A stretch of 25,793 nucleotides of DNA from Bacillota bacterium (GCA_023420715.1 JAEZVR010000024.1:1-25793); one strand, 5' to 3'. Positions 17,040 to 25,181 are shown, counted from the stretch's first letter. The notes: generated by a model from the letters alone, not told the origin. Numbers and translations are program-made.

Positions 17040-17388
17040 AAAAGGCCTGCCATTCACTTTCCTTAAATCCAACTAAAACCCCCTGATCACTGATCAGCAA
17101 AGGACGTTTGACCAACATACCGTCCGACGCCAATAAAGCAAGCTGTTCAGCTTCAGACATCTGCTTAAGTTTTTCAGACAATTTCAGTTCACGATACAGC
17201 ATCCCGCTCGTATTAAAGAACCGTTTTAAGGGCAAACCACTCTTTTTCCAAGCCGCTTCAATAACTTCTTGTGATGGATGGTCTTCCTTAATGTGTTTTT
17301 GATCAACATCAATCTGATGCTTTTTTAAGAAGGCCATTGCTTTTTGACACGTCGTACATTTTGGATATTCATAAACAACCGTTTTCAT
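17029..17388 (-). CDS. ArsC/Spx-family protein (arsenate-reductase-like thioredoxin fold)
   Basis: The 119-aa protein has the ArsC-like fold. MKTVVYEYPKCTTC carries a Cys11-x-x-Cys14 redox pair, followed by KHIKEDHPS, a helix around LKRFFNTSG and the family KRPLLI motif near residue 90. The closest general match is the Spx/YffB/ArsC group. The CxxC suggests either a thiol-based stress regulator (Spx, MgsR) or a small reductase. The canonical KRPLLI and lack of adjacent ars genes leave both open. The ATG at 17388 was chosen because GAGGAA lies seven bases upstream; a start at 17475 would add a segment foreign to the family. Its 3' end overlaps the vanZ-like gene by 11 bp. Confidence 0.87.
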   Translation of the reverse strand: MKTVVYEYPKCTTCQKAMAFLKKHQIDVDQKHIKEDHPSQEVIEAAWKKSGLPLKRFFNTSGMLYRELKLSEKLKQMSEAEQLALLASDGMLVKRPLLISDQGVLVGFKESEWQAFFNV

Positions 17389-17458
17389 GATTCCGTTCCT
17401 CATCTTTATTGTATTCGGCATGATTTTCCTCAGAACAGATCTTTTAAACAAAAATCTA

Positions 17459-17509
17459 CAAAAAGAGAAAAGCACCGTCTCTTTTATCTTAAATAAAAGT
17501 TTCGGTGCT
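17459..17509 (-). terminator. Terminator of the zinc-binding lipoprotein gene
   Basis: On the minus strand, AGCACCG and CGGTGCT (17503-17509 and 17471-17477) enclose a second, inner stem CTTTTAT/ATAAAAG, and the structure ends in TTTCTCTTTTT. It starts 22 bases after the stop codon. The lipoprotein gene therefore looks monocistronic. Confidence 0.85.
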
Positions 17510-17531
17510 CTGCCAGCGTTAAAACTGAAAA

Positions 17532-18608
17532 TTAACCTTTTAATGCTGCCAATAAATTATCTAAATTCTTTTGCATCACTGTAAAATAATCTTCGTGCGC
17601 ATTTAACTCATCCGCCGTTAACCCTTCAATCGGATTTAAAACCGATACCTTAGCGCCTGTTTCATCTGCAATGGTTTGAGCGACTTTTGGCGTTGTTAAA
17701 GTTTCAAAAAAGATGGTGGTAATACCTTTTTCTTTAATAAAATCAATCATCGCTGCCATTGTTTTTGGATCTGGTTCATCACTTGGAGACAAACCTGTTA
17801 TGGACACTTGTTTTAAATCATAACGGTCGGCCAAATAGCCAAATGCAGCATGTGTGGTGACAATATAACGCGATTTAATATCCTTTAAACCTTTTTCATA
17901 TCCGTCTTTTAAAGCGTCAAATTGTTTTTCCAAATCCGCTTGGTTTGCTTCATAGGTTGCTTTGTGCGCAGGATCCACTTCGATCAAAGCTTTTGCAATC
18001 GCTTGCATTTCTTTTTTTGCTAAATCTGGATCTAACCACACATGAGGATCTTGACCTTCGTGATGATGATGGTGATGATGGTGATGGTGGTGATGTTCGC
18101 CATCTTCATGCTCGTGCTCACAATGTTCGTGATCGTGCTCACAATCTTCATGGTGATGTTCATCTGCTTCACCGATTTCTTCTGCCGGATGATCTTTAAA
18201 ATCAACCGTCAAACCTTTTGAAGCTTCAACAACTTTTAAATCCTGATTAACACGCGTTTCTAAAAATTGATCCACCCAATTTTCCATGCCCGATCCATTG
18301 TAAACAAATAGCTTGGCATCATTTAATTTAATCAAATCTTGACTTGTCGGCTCCCAGTCATGTGGTTCTGTTCCTGGCGGAACCAAATTGGTGACCTCAA
18401 CCAAATCTCCCCCGAGTTTTTCTGTAAAAAAAGCCAATGGATAAAAACTTGCAACAACCTGTATTTTTTCATTCGACGATACGTTAGCAGATTCAGAAAC
18501 ACTGCCACTTGGCTGATTTGTCGGCGTGGTTTGTTGTTTTGTATGACAGCCAGCTAAAACAAAACCGAACATAGCTGTCACTAAAAGTAATGCACCTAAC
18601 TTTTTCAT
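17532..18608 (-). CDS. znuA: Zinc ABC-transporter substrate-binding lipoprotein (ZnuA/AdcA type)
   Basis: The 358-aa cluster A-I binding protein captures Zn2+ (possibly Mn2+) outside the membrane for an ABC importer. A lipoprotein signal ends in LAGC, with Cys21 the lipid-modified residue, followed by a Ser/Thr/Gln-rich linker. The metal-site histidines sit in GTEPHDWEP, DPHVWLDP and TTHAAFGYL, with an acidic ligand expected in the C-terminal lobe. Between the first two lies a His/Asp/Glu loop with about 20 His, including 12 in a row (172-183) and two Cys; such loops are characteristic of zinc rather than manganese binders. The ATG at 18608 follows AGAAGG; a longer frame to 18836 would run into dnaA. 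No permease or ATPase gene is adjacent and a terminator follows, so the transporter partners are elsewhere. Confidence 0.94.
   Translation of the reverse strand: MKKLGALLLVTAMFGFVLAGCHTKQQTTPTNQPSGSVSESANVSSNEKIQVVASFYPLAFFTEKLGGDLVEVTNLVPPGTEPHDWEPTSQDLIKLNDAKLFVYNGSGMENWVDQFLETRVNQDLKVVEASKGLTVDFKDHPAEEIGEADEHHHEDCEHDHEHCEHEHEDGEHHHHHHHHHHHHEGQDPHVWLDPDLAKKEMQAIAKALIEVDPAHKATYEANQADLEKQFDALKDGYEKGLKDIKSRYIVTTHAAFGYLADRYDLKQVSITGLSPSDEPDPKTMAAMIDFIKEKGITTIFFETLTTPKVAQTIADETGAKVSVLNPIEGLTADELNAHEDYFTVMQKNLDNLLAALKG
18060..18095 (-). repeat. Trinucleotide tract encoding 12 consecutive histidines
   Basis: Twelve CAT/CAC codons in a row encode His172-His183 of the zinc lipoprotein. The mix of both codons indicates protein-level selection as well as repeat slippage. 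The copy number may vary between strains. Confidence 0.9.
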
Positions 18609-18630
18609 TATTTGCCTTCTTTCTATTTCA

Positions 18631-18653
18631 TATATGCAAATAATTCGCATATA
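18631..18653. promoter_or_regulatory. 23-bp dyad at the znuA start site, probable Zur-type operator
   Basis: TATATGCAAAT-A-ATTCGCATATA is an 11-1-11 palindrome with one mismatched pair. Its core fits the 7-1-7 layout of Fur-family sites (TGCAAAT-A-ATTCGCA). It lies immediately downstream of the znuA -10, over the expected transcription start, so a bound repressor would block initiation. Zur is the expected regulator for this gene; the exact protein is an inference. Confidence 0.68.
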
Positions 18654-18659
18654 TTGGGC

Positions 18660-18688
18660 ATGATAAAACGTAAAAATGAAGATGTCAA
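18660..18688 (-). promoter_or_regulatory. Promoter of the zinc lipoprotein gene
   Basis: On the minus strand, consensus TTGACA (18683-18688) and TATCAT (18660-18665, one mismatch) are separated by exactly 17 bp. Transcription would begin near 18653, inside the operator dyad. Confidence 0.8.
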
Positions 18689-18747
18689 TTAAAAAAATGA
18701 AGAAAATTATCGTACATTTTTGGGCAAAAAAAGAGGTCATGATCTCA

Positions 18748-18776
18748 TTAAAGTGACCCCATCCTTCTGTTACAAT
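18748..18776 (+). promoter_or_regulatory. Possible dnaA promoter
   Basis: The -10 TACAAT (18771-18776) is preceded at 17 bp by TTAAAG, a weak -35. It lies about 40 bp before the dnaA start. No clear DnaA box is seen in this upstream region. Confidence 0.45.
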
Positions 18777-18816
18777 ATCAAAACGTTTGAAACAATTTTG
18801 TAAGAAAGGCTTACCT

Positions 18817-20226
18817 ATGCCAGCAATTGCAACCAATCAATCGCTCTTACCCTTGTGGCAACAGGCTTTAGAGCTTATTCAAACTGAGATGTCTTCTCTC
18901 AGTTTTAAAACTTGGATTCGACCACTAGAACCCATTTCTTTTGACAATGGTACCTTGTGTCTGTATGCAAGTAATCACATTATGTTGAATTATGCCAAAA
19001 ATTTTCAACCACTCATTCAATCTGCTTTAGAAACCATTACGTCAAAAGCAGTTCATGTCGAAATTCACGAAACAATACAAGATGCCTTATCTTCTACGGA
19101 AAAATCGTTTATCTCACCAACTTCCTATGATAAAACGATCCACGTAAAGCCAAATCAAGCAGATTCTTTTTTTTCGACCAAAAATCCGTCAAATGAAGAA
19201 AAACCTTCTATTGCAAGCAAATATACCTTTGATCAATTTGTGGTCGGCAGCGGGAATCAATACGCGCATGCCGCTTGCTTGGCTTTAGCAGAACAACCAA
19301 ACCATAACGTGAATAATCCACTTTTTTTATATGGTGGTTCTGGTTTAGGTAAAACGCATTTAATGCATGCCATTGGCAATCATATTCGTCTGCATCACCC
19401 AGAAAAAAAATTGCTCTATATGCAATGCGAACGCTTTGTCAATGAATTTATTCATACAATCAGTCAAAATACCTTTACCTCTTTTAGGGAAAAATTTCGC
19501 AATTGCGATATTTTGATGATTGATGATATTCAATTTATTGAAAAGAAAGAACAAACTCAGATCGAGTTTTTTAACACCTATAATGCACTCTATGAACAAG
19601 GTAGCATTATTGTTTTAACCTGCGATAAACCACCCAGTAGTTTAACCGAATTAACAGACCGGCTCAGAACACGTTTTGCAAGTGGTTTAATTGTAGATAT
19701 TCAACCGCCAGACTATGAGACACGCGTCGCCATCGTTAAAAAACATTGTGAAAATGAACAAGTTGAATTGCCGCCTGCGGTTATTCAATTTATCGTTGAA
19801 CATGTCGATTCCAGTATTCGAGAACTTGAAGGTATCTGTAATTCTGCTGTTCACTACATTAAGTTGTGTAAACATGCAGATGCAACTTCTTGCATCAAGT
19901 TCTTACGCAATATCATTAATCCGACTCAAAAATCTAAAGTGACTGCAGATATCATTGTCAATGTGGTGTCAAATTATTTCAGCATCACACCCCAAGAAAT
20001 GAAATCTAAAAAAAGAAGCAACAACATTGTTGTGCCTCGCTCTGTTGCCATGTATTTTATGAGAAATATTTTAGATATGACTTTTGAACAAATTGGCCAT
20101 TTCTTTAATAAACACCACACAACTGTTATGCATAATTATTCAGAATTACTTGAAAAAATAAAGGAAGATCCAAAAATACAGAGTGACATTAATACCATCA
20201 AACAATCCTTAATGCCTCAAGGATAA
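18817..20226 (+). CDS. dnaA: Chromosomal replication initiator protein DnaA
   Basis: The 469-aa initiator binds DnaA boxes and opens oriC. Domain I covers about 1-85 (LWQQALELIQTEMSSLSFKTWIRPLEP), followed by a variable linker. Next is the AAA+ domain with Walker A GGSGLGKTH (Lys179), Walker B ILMIDDIQFIE and the sensor region TDRLRTRFASGL. Domain IV ends with the helix-turn-helix PRSVAMYFMRNILDMTFEQIGHFFNKHHTTVMH. In that recognition motif the usual DHTTV reads HHTTV (His433). The ATG at 18817 follows AGAAAGG; the in-frame TTG at 18787 has no better site. It is divergent from znuA and is followed by the DnaA-box cluster. Confidence 0.98.
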   Translation: MPAIATNQSLLPLWQQALELIQTEMSSLSFKTWIRPLEPISFDNGTLCLYASNHIMLNYAKNFQPLIQSALETITSKAVHVEIHETIQDALSSTEKSFISPTSYDKTIHVKPNQADSFFSTKNPSNEEKPSIASKYTFDQFVVGSGNQYAHAACLALAEQPNHNVNNPLFLYGGSGLGKTHLMHAIGNHIRLHHPEKKLLYMQCERFVNEFIHTISQNTFTSFREKFRNCDILMIDDIQFIEKKEQTQIEFFNTYNALYEQGSIIVLTCDKPPSSLTELTDRLRTRFASGLIVDIQPPDYETRVAIVKKHCENEQVELPPAVIQFIVEHVDSSIRELEGICNSAVHYIKLCKHADATSCIKFLRNIINPTQKSKVTADIIVNVVSNYFSITPQEMKSKKRSNNIVVPRSVAMYFMRNILDMTFEQIGHFFNKHHTTVMHNYSELLEKIKEDPKIQSDINTIKQSLMPQG

Positions 20227-20238
20227 TGCACAAAATTC

Positions 20239-20281
20239 TGTGGATATGTGGATGGATTTAGACTGAATAATATGTGGATAA
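20239..20281. other. DnaA-box cluster, probable oriC element between dnaA and dnaN
   Basis: TGTGGATAA at 20273-20281 is a perfect DnaA box (TTATCCACA on the minus strand). TGTGGATAT at 20239-20247 has one mismatch, and TGTGGATGG overlapping it at 20247-20255 has two. All three point the same way. AT-rich DNA follows (20256-20330), suitable for unwinding. The dnaA-dnaN interval is a standard origin site in Bacillota, and gene direction switches predominantly from minus to plus around here. Confidence 0.8.
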
Positions 20282-20375
20282 AAGATATACAGATTTTCCA
20301 AATTTTATCCTCGCTTAATTCAGAACAATATCCTCAAAAAAAGAAGCTTTCAAAAGCCTGAATAATCGGTATTTC

Positions 20376-20407
20376 TTGACTTTTACACAAAGTCAACAGA
20401 CTATAAT
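20376..20407 (+). promoter_or_regulatory. dnaN promoter region with perfect inverted repeat
   Basis: TTGACTTT-TACAC-AAAGTCAA (20376-20396) is a perfect 8-bp inverted repeat, followed by a consensus -10 TATAAT (20402-20407). TTGACT in the left arm could act as the -35, although the spacer would be 20 bp. The dyad therefore spans most of the likely promoter and may be an operator. Confidence 0.55.
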
Positions 20408-20442
20408 AAAAAGATGAATAACATCATAAAAAGGAGATGAAC

Positions 20443-21546
20443 ATGGAATTTATTTGCCCGACAAATGAACTAAAAAATGCTTTGAATAAAGTTCAATATG
20501 CCATTCCTGCAAAATCCACCATCAGTATTTTAGAAGGTGTTTTAGTTGAAGCTGTTTCAGATCAAATTATCTTAACCGGATATGATCAAGAAATGGGTAT
20601 TATTTGTCGTATTCCAGCTGAAGTTAAAACAACCGGAAGTCTTGTTGTTCCTGCCAAGATGTTTTTAAATATCACATCTTTATTAAAAGATGAAACTGTT
20701 CAGATTATGTTATCAGCCCAAGATACCTTAAATATCCATTCTGGTAATTCTCATTTTGAATTAAAGGGTCAATCAGCTGAAAGTTATTCCAAATTACCAA
20801 GCGTCAAAAAAGAAAATGAATTAACCATCAGTCAAATTGATTTGAAACAAATGATTAAAGCAACAGAATTTGCCATTAGCAAAGACGAGCAAAGACGTAA
20901 CTTAAATGGTGCACTTTTAAAATCTTATGATCATACGTATGAGATGGTAGCCATTGATGGTTTCCGTTTGGCAATGTGCAAAAAAACATCCGCTGTGCCA
21001 CTGCCAAACCTCTCTTTTGTGATTCATGGAAAAACGCTCAAACAACTAGAATCGATGTTAAAAGACGAAAAACAAGCCGTAACGTTATTTACAACGCAAA
21101 ATCATATCCAATTTGTGTTTGATAATGTCACCATGATTTCGAGATTGATTCAAGGCGAATTTATGCCCTATCAAAATTTGATGACAGATGAGCATTTAAC
21201 GAAAATCACCCTTAAAACCAAAGATTTTCAATATTTAATTCGTTGTGCAATGACGGTGACCAATAATGACAATTTAAAATTTCCTGTAAAACTCAAAACA
21301 GATGATCAATCTACCTTCCATGTGATTGAAGATGCCGGACATACCAAATTCAATGATGCCATTGAAGCGGACATAGATGGTGAATCAATTGATATCGATT
21401 TTAACGCAGTCTATTTTAGAGATGTCTTGAATGTGATTGAAGATGAAGAAATGACCATTTATTTTAATGGTAAAGTTGGTCCAAGCTTTATTCGTCCAGT
21501 AGATGGTGATCATTTTGGCTATCTCATTATGCCACTTCGTCGTTAA
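20443..21546 (+). CDS. dnaN: DNA polymerase III beta subunit (sliding clamp)
   Basis: The 367-aa clamp encircles DNA and tethers polymerase III; it also docks other repair and replication proteins. It has the normal length and three-domain pattern: MEFICPTNELKNALNKVQYAIPAKSTISILEGVLVEA at the start, DGFRLAMCK in the middle, and the conserved C-terminal YLIMPLRR. The ATG at 20443 was chosen because AAGGAGA sits six bases upstream; the ATG at 20437 overlaps it. It opens a compact plus-strand unit with recF, remB and gyrB. Confidence 0.98.
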   Translation: MEFICPTNELKNALNKVQYAIPAKSTISILEGVLVEAVSDQIILTGYDQEMGIICRIPAEVKTTGSLVVPAKMFLNITSLLKDETVQIMLSAQDTLNIHSGNSHFELKGQSAESYSKLPSVKKENELTISQIDLKQMIKATEFAISKDEQRRNLNGALLKSYDHTYEMVAIDGFRLAMCKKTSAVPLPNLSFVIHGKTLKQLESMLKDEKQAVTLFTTQNHIQFVFDNVTMISRLIQGEFMPYQNLMTDEHLTKITLKTKDFQYLIRCAMTVTNNDNLKFPVKLKTDDQSTFHVIEDAGHTKFNDAIEADIDGESIDIDFNAVYFRDVLNVIEDEEMTIYFNGKVGPSFIRPVDGDHFGYLIMPLRR

Positions 21547-21551
21547 TTCTT

Positions 21552-22757
21552 ATGCTGATTAAACAATTGATATTGAAACATTTTAGAAATTATGAAAATT
21601 TGACCCTTGTTCTTAAGCCAGGGGTCAATGTTTTGTATGGCAAAAATGGCCAAGGTAAAACAAATATTTTGGAATCTATTTATTTGTGCACTTGCGCATC
21701 TTCTCATCGGACATCCAAAGATAAAGAATTGATTTTTAAGGAAGCTCATGAATACGATGTTTTTTTACAGTTTGAATCTAATAAACGGGATCAATCTATA
21801 CAGATTCGTTATTTAGAAGCAATAGCTCAAGATTTGTTGCGTCAAAAAAATCAACGCATTGTGAATCATAATGGGATTAAATTGGATAAAATCAATCAGT
21901 TACCAGGTCTTTTTAATGCGGTTATTTTTGCACCTGAAGATATGAAGTTGGTTAAAGATGGGCCTCAGGCAAGAAGACGTTTTTTGGATTTATTGATATC
22001 GCAAATTAAACCAACCTATTTTTCAGACTTACAAAAGTTTAATGTGGTGTTGCAACAACGGAATAAATTATTAAAGCAGATGAAAGAAAATGGCATTCAA
22101 CAAGGCTATGAAAATCCATTTTCCATTCAGCTCGATATATGGGATGAACAATATGCAGATGTTTCGCTGAGATTAATCGAAACGCGAAAAAAGATGATTG
22201 ATCAATTAAATGGATTTGCACGAGAAAGCCATTATCAAATATCAAATGGACTTGAAGTTTTAAACCTGCGTTATAAAACCATTTTCGATCACTCAGAAAA
22301 TTCTGAGGACAAAGATCATGATTTAAAAATCGTATGGAAAAAGATGATTATTCAGAAATTAGAACGTCATCGCCAAGAAGATATTAAACGTGGAAGCACC
22401 AGTATCGGACCTCATCGAGATGATTTAATCATTGAATTTAATAATCTGCCAATCAAGTTATATGGTTCTCAAGGACAGCAGCGCACAGCTGTTTTATCCC
22501 TTAAAATTGCAGAATTAAAATTGATTGAATCCACCGTTCATCAAAAACCTGTACTGCTTTTAGATGACTGTATGTCCGAATTAGATCAACAAAGGCGTTC
22601 TGCCTTGGTTGAATATATGAAAGATTGTCAGGTGCTTATTACGTGTACAGAAAAAGAGTGGGTACATCATGCATTAGAAGAATTGGCTGGCTTAACGCAT
22701 GTTTCGACTTATCATGTCCAAAACGGACAGATTACATCCGGATCAAGCATGATATAA
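21552..22757 (+). CDS. recF: DNA replication and repair protein RecF
   Basis: The 401-aa SMC-like ATPase helps load RecA at gapped DNA and rescues stalled forks. Motifs are Walker A YGKNGQGKTNIL near residue 30, the ABC-type signature SQGQQRTAVLSLKIAEL, and Walker B/D-loop LLLDDCMSELDQQRR. It is somewhat longer than the usual 360-375. It starts five bases after the dnaN stop, without a clear ribosome site, so translational coupling is likely. The small S4-domain gene yaaA, often found between dnaN and recF in this phylum, is absent. Confidence 0.97.
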   Translation: MLIKQLILKHFRNYENLTLVLKPGVNVLYGKNGQGKTNILESIYLCTCASSHRTSKDKELIFKEAHEYDVFLQFESNKRDQSIQIRYLEAIAQDLLRQKNQRIVNHNGIKLDKINQLPGLFNAVIFAPEDMKLVKDGPQARRRFLDLLISQIKPTYFSDLQKFNVVLQQRNKLLKQMKENGIQQGYENPFSIQLDIWDEQYADVSLRLIETRKKMIDQLNGFARESHYQISNGLEVLNLRYKTIFDHSENSEDKDHDLKIVWKKMIIQKLERHRQEDIKRGSTSIGPHRDDLIIEFNNLPIKLYGSQGQQRTAVLSLKIAELKLIESTVHQKPVLLLDDCMSELDQQRRSALVEYMKDCQVLITCTEKEWVHHALEELAGLTHVSTYHVQNGQITSGSSMI

Positions 22758-22764
22758 TCTAGAT

Positions 22765-23049
22765 ATGTATGTTCATATCGGTGGAAATTGTTCAATTTCA
22801 GATCGGATCATCATTGGCATATATGATTTTGATCAATTGACCACGGGAAAAAAAGGTCAGTTAAATCATCAATATCTTCAAGCAAAAGAGCAGACATTTC
22901 AAGTTGCTGTTTTAGGTGATGATCTTCCAAAATCATTTATTGTCACACTAGAAGGTATATATCTTTCGCCGATATCAACACATATTTTATGGCAACGATT
23001 GAAAAAACCATCTGTTTTGAATCGACGGTATGGTTCAGAAAGGGATTAA
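22765..23049 (+). CDS. remB: Extracellular matrix regulatory protein RemB-like (DUF370)
   Basis: The 94-aa protein begins MYVHIGGNCSISDRIIIGIYDFDQ, matching the MYLHIGG...V.....I.AI.D start that defines RemB proteins, and later has SFIVT...IYLSPIS, also typical. RemA/RemB affect biofilm matrix and osmoprotection genes in Bacillus; in clostridia the gene sits between recF and gyrB exactly as here, with no proven role. It begins seven bases after recF and ends one base before gyrB, so it is part of the same transcript. Confidence 0.9.
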   Translation: MYVHIGGNCSISDRIIIGIYDFDQLTTGKKGQLNHQYLQAKEQTFQVAVLGDDLPKSFIVTLEGIYLSPISTHILWQRLKKPSVLNRRYGSERD

Positions 23050-23050
23050 T

Positions 23051-25138
23051 ATGCAACAATCAGATGTAGATATTCAAGATAATAAAGATCTTCTTGCACA
23101 TGCAGATGAAACCGCATTTGATCCAGACGGTGAACCGGTCAATTTAGCCAATGATCCAAGAGCATTATTGGAGGATTTTGTAGAGGCCAATATCTTGACA
23201 GAAACGGATCAGGATACGTTTGATACATCCAATCAATCAGAATACACAGAGGGTGATATTCAGGTATTAGAAGGATTAGAGGCTGTTCGCAAACGCCCAG
23301 GTATGTATATTGGGGATACGACAACCCGAGGTTTACATCATTTAGTGTATGAAATCGTTGCAAATTCTGTGGACGAAGCCATTGCTGGAAGATGTGACAC
23401 CATTTATATCACATTAAACAAAGACGGTTCTGTGACAGTCGAAGATAATGGTAGTGGTATCCCTGTTGGAGAACACCCAAAGCTCGGTATTCCAACCGTT
23501 GAAGTTGTGCACACGGTTTTACATGCGGGCGGTAAATTTGGTGGTGGCGCTTATAGTGTTTCGGGCGGATTACATGGCGTTGGTGCGTCCGTTGTAAATG
23601 CCTTATCTGAATGGATGATGGTTGATGTTAAGCGAAATGGCGAATGCTACCATATTGAATTTGAGCGAGGTGAAACCGTTAAACCACTCGCCATTACAGG
23701 TAAAGTTGATCTATCTGAAACCGGTACAAAGACGATTTTTAAACCAGATCCGGAAATGTTCCCAGATTGTACCTTTGATTTTGGTGTGATGCTGACCCGT
23801 TATCGCGAAATGGCTTTTTTAAATAAAGAAGTCACGATTTATTTGACAGATGATCGGCCAGATGATGAACCGATTCAAAAGCGTTTGCATTATGATGGCG
23901 GTATTATTTCTTTTGTGGAATATTTGAATAAACATAAAGAAGCGCTTTTTAATCCACCGATTTATATTGCAAGCTCTGTGAGCGATGCTTTTGTAGAAGT
24001 ATCGCTTCAATATAATGATAGTTATGTCGAAAATGTTTATTCATATGCAAATAATATTGCAACCGTTGAAGGTGGCACACATCTGACAGGTTTTAGAGCT
24101 GCTTTAACACGTGTAATCAATGACTATGCAAGGAATAATCATTTATTGAAAGAAAATGATAAAAATTTCTCAGGGGAAGACGTCCGAGAAGGTATTTGCG
24201 CCATTATAAGTGTTAAATTGCCAGAACCACAGTTTGAAGGGCAAACCAAAACAAAATTAGGAAATGCTGAGATTAGAACCCTTGTCGAATCGACAGTTGG
24301 CGATAAACTCATGACTTTCTTAAATGAACACCCTTCTGTTGCACGCTCTATTGTGGAAAAGTGCATGGCTGCTTCTAGAGCACGTGATGCAGCAAAGAGA
24401 GCGCGAGATTTATCCCGTCGGAAAGATTCTTTTGATGCGGTATCTCTCCCTGGAAAATTGGCAGATTGCCAAATGAGTGATCCAGAACTTTGCGAGATTT
24501 TTATTGTTGAAGGTGACTCTGCAGGCGGTTCAGCTAAAGGTGGTAGAGAAAGACGCTATCAGGCGATTTTACCGCTTTGGGGAAAAATGTTGAATATTGA
24601 ACGTGCACGTATTGATAAGGTATATGGGAATGAAAAATTATCGCCCATTGTGATGGCACTTGGTGCAGGTATCGGCAACGATTTTGATATTGAAAAACTT
24701 CGCTATCATAAAGTGATTATTATGGCAGATGCTGATGTGGATGGATCTCATATCCGGACACTTTTGTTAACGTTCTTTTATAGACATATGAGAGAACTTG
24801 TTGAACGTGGCCACGTTTATATTGCTTGTCCGCCATTATATAAGGTATATATGGGTAATCAAGCTTATTATGCCTATGATGAAGAAGGTGTTTCTAAGAT
24901 TAAGGCAGAACAAGGCTGGGAAAATCCCAAAATCCAGCGGTATAAGGGTCTTGGCGAAATGAGTCCAGAACAGCTTTGGGAGACGACCATGAATCCCGAA
25001 AGCCGATTATTGCTTAAAGTAGAAGTTGGCGATGCAAAGGAAGCAGATGAAATTTTTACTTTATTGATGGGCGAACAGGTTGAACCGAGAAGAGCATTTA
25101 TACAAGAAAACGCCAAATATGCAAAACTCGATTATTAA
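23051..25138 (+). CDS. gyrB: DNA gyrase subunit B
   Basis: The 695-aa ATPase subunit of gyrase introduces negative supercoils with GyrA. The GHKL ATPase domain starts at about residue 65 (YTEGDIQVLEGLEAVRKRPGMYIG), with DNGSGIPV and GGLHGVGASVVNALS. The Toprim domain carries EGDSAGGSAK (Asp489), DADVDGSHIRTL, and the C-terminal QRYKGLGEM. Two oddities stand out. A roughly 64-residue, strongly acidic N-terminal extension (about 19 Asp/Glu, very few basic residues) precedes the normal start. Trp510 also stands where Lys/Arg is usual in PLxGK. The ATG at 23051 follows AAAGGGA and lies one base after the remB stop. gyrA does not follow; a terminator and parA do. Confidence 0.97.
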   Translation: MQQSDVDIQDNKDLLAHADETAFDPDGEPVNLANDPRALLEDFVEANILTETDQDTFDTSNQSEYTEGDIQVLEGLEAVRKRPGMYIGDTTTRGLHHLVYEIVANSVDEAIAGRCDTIYITLNKDGSVTVEDNGSGIPVGEHPKLGIPTVEVVHTVLHAGGKFGGGAYSVSGGLHGVGASVVNALSEWMMVDVKRNGECYHIEFERGETVKPLAITGKVDLSETGTKTIFKPDPEMFPDCTFDFGVMLTRYREMAFLNKEVTIYLTDDRPDDEPIQKRLHYDGGIISFVEYLNKHKEALFNPPIYIASSVSDAFVEVSLQYNDSYVENVYSYANNIATVEGGTHLTGFRAALTRVINDYARNNHLLKENDKNFSGEDVREGICAIISVKLPEPQFEGQTKTKLGNAEIRTLVESTVGDKLMTFLNEHPSVARSIVEKCMAASRARDAAKRARDLSRRKDSFDAVSLPGKLADCQMSDPELCEIFIVEGDSAGGSAKGGRERRYQAILPLWGKMLNIERARIDKVYGNEKLSPIVMALGAGIGNDFDIEKLRYHKVIIMADADVDGSHIRTLLLTFFYRHMRELVERGHVYIACPPLYKVYMGNQAYYAYDEEGVSKIKAEQGWENPKIQRYKGLGEMSPEQLWETTMNPESRLLLKVEVGDAKEADEIFTLLMGEQVEPRRAFIQENAKYAKLDY

Positions 25139-25181
25139 TGATAAAAATCGGCTTCTTTAAAAAGAGCGGATTTTAAATTTT

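Noticed and set aside
18060..18095. Non-coding microsatellite or CRISPR-like repeat
   Set aside because: It is in frame within the zinc lipoprotein and encodes the His loop; there are no spacers.
17532..18836. Long N-terminal extension of the zinc lipoprotein to a start at 18836
   Set aside because: It would bury the LAGC lipoprotein signal about 96 residues in, cross the promoter and operator, and overlap the dnaA start. The ATG at 18608 has a good ribosome site.
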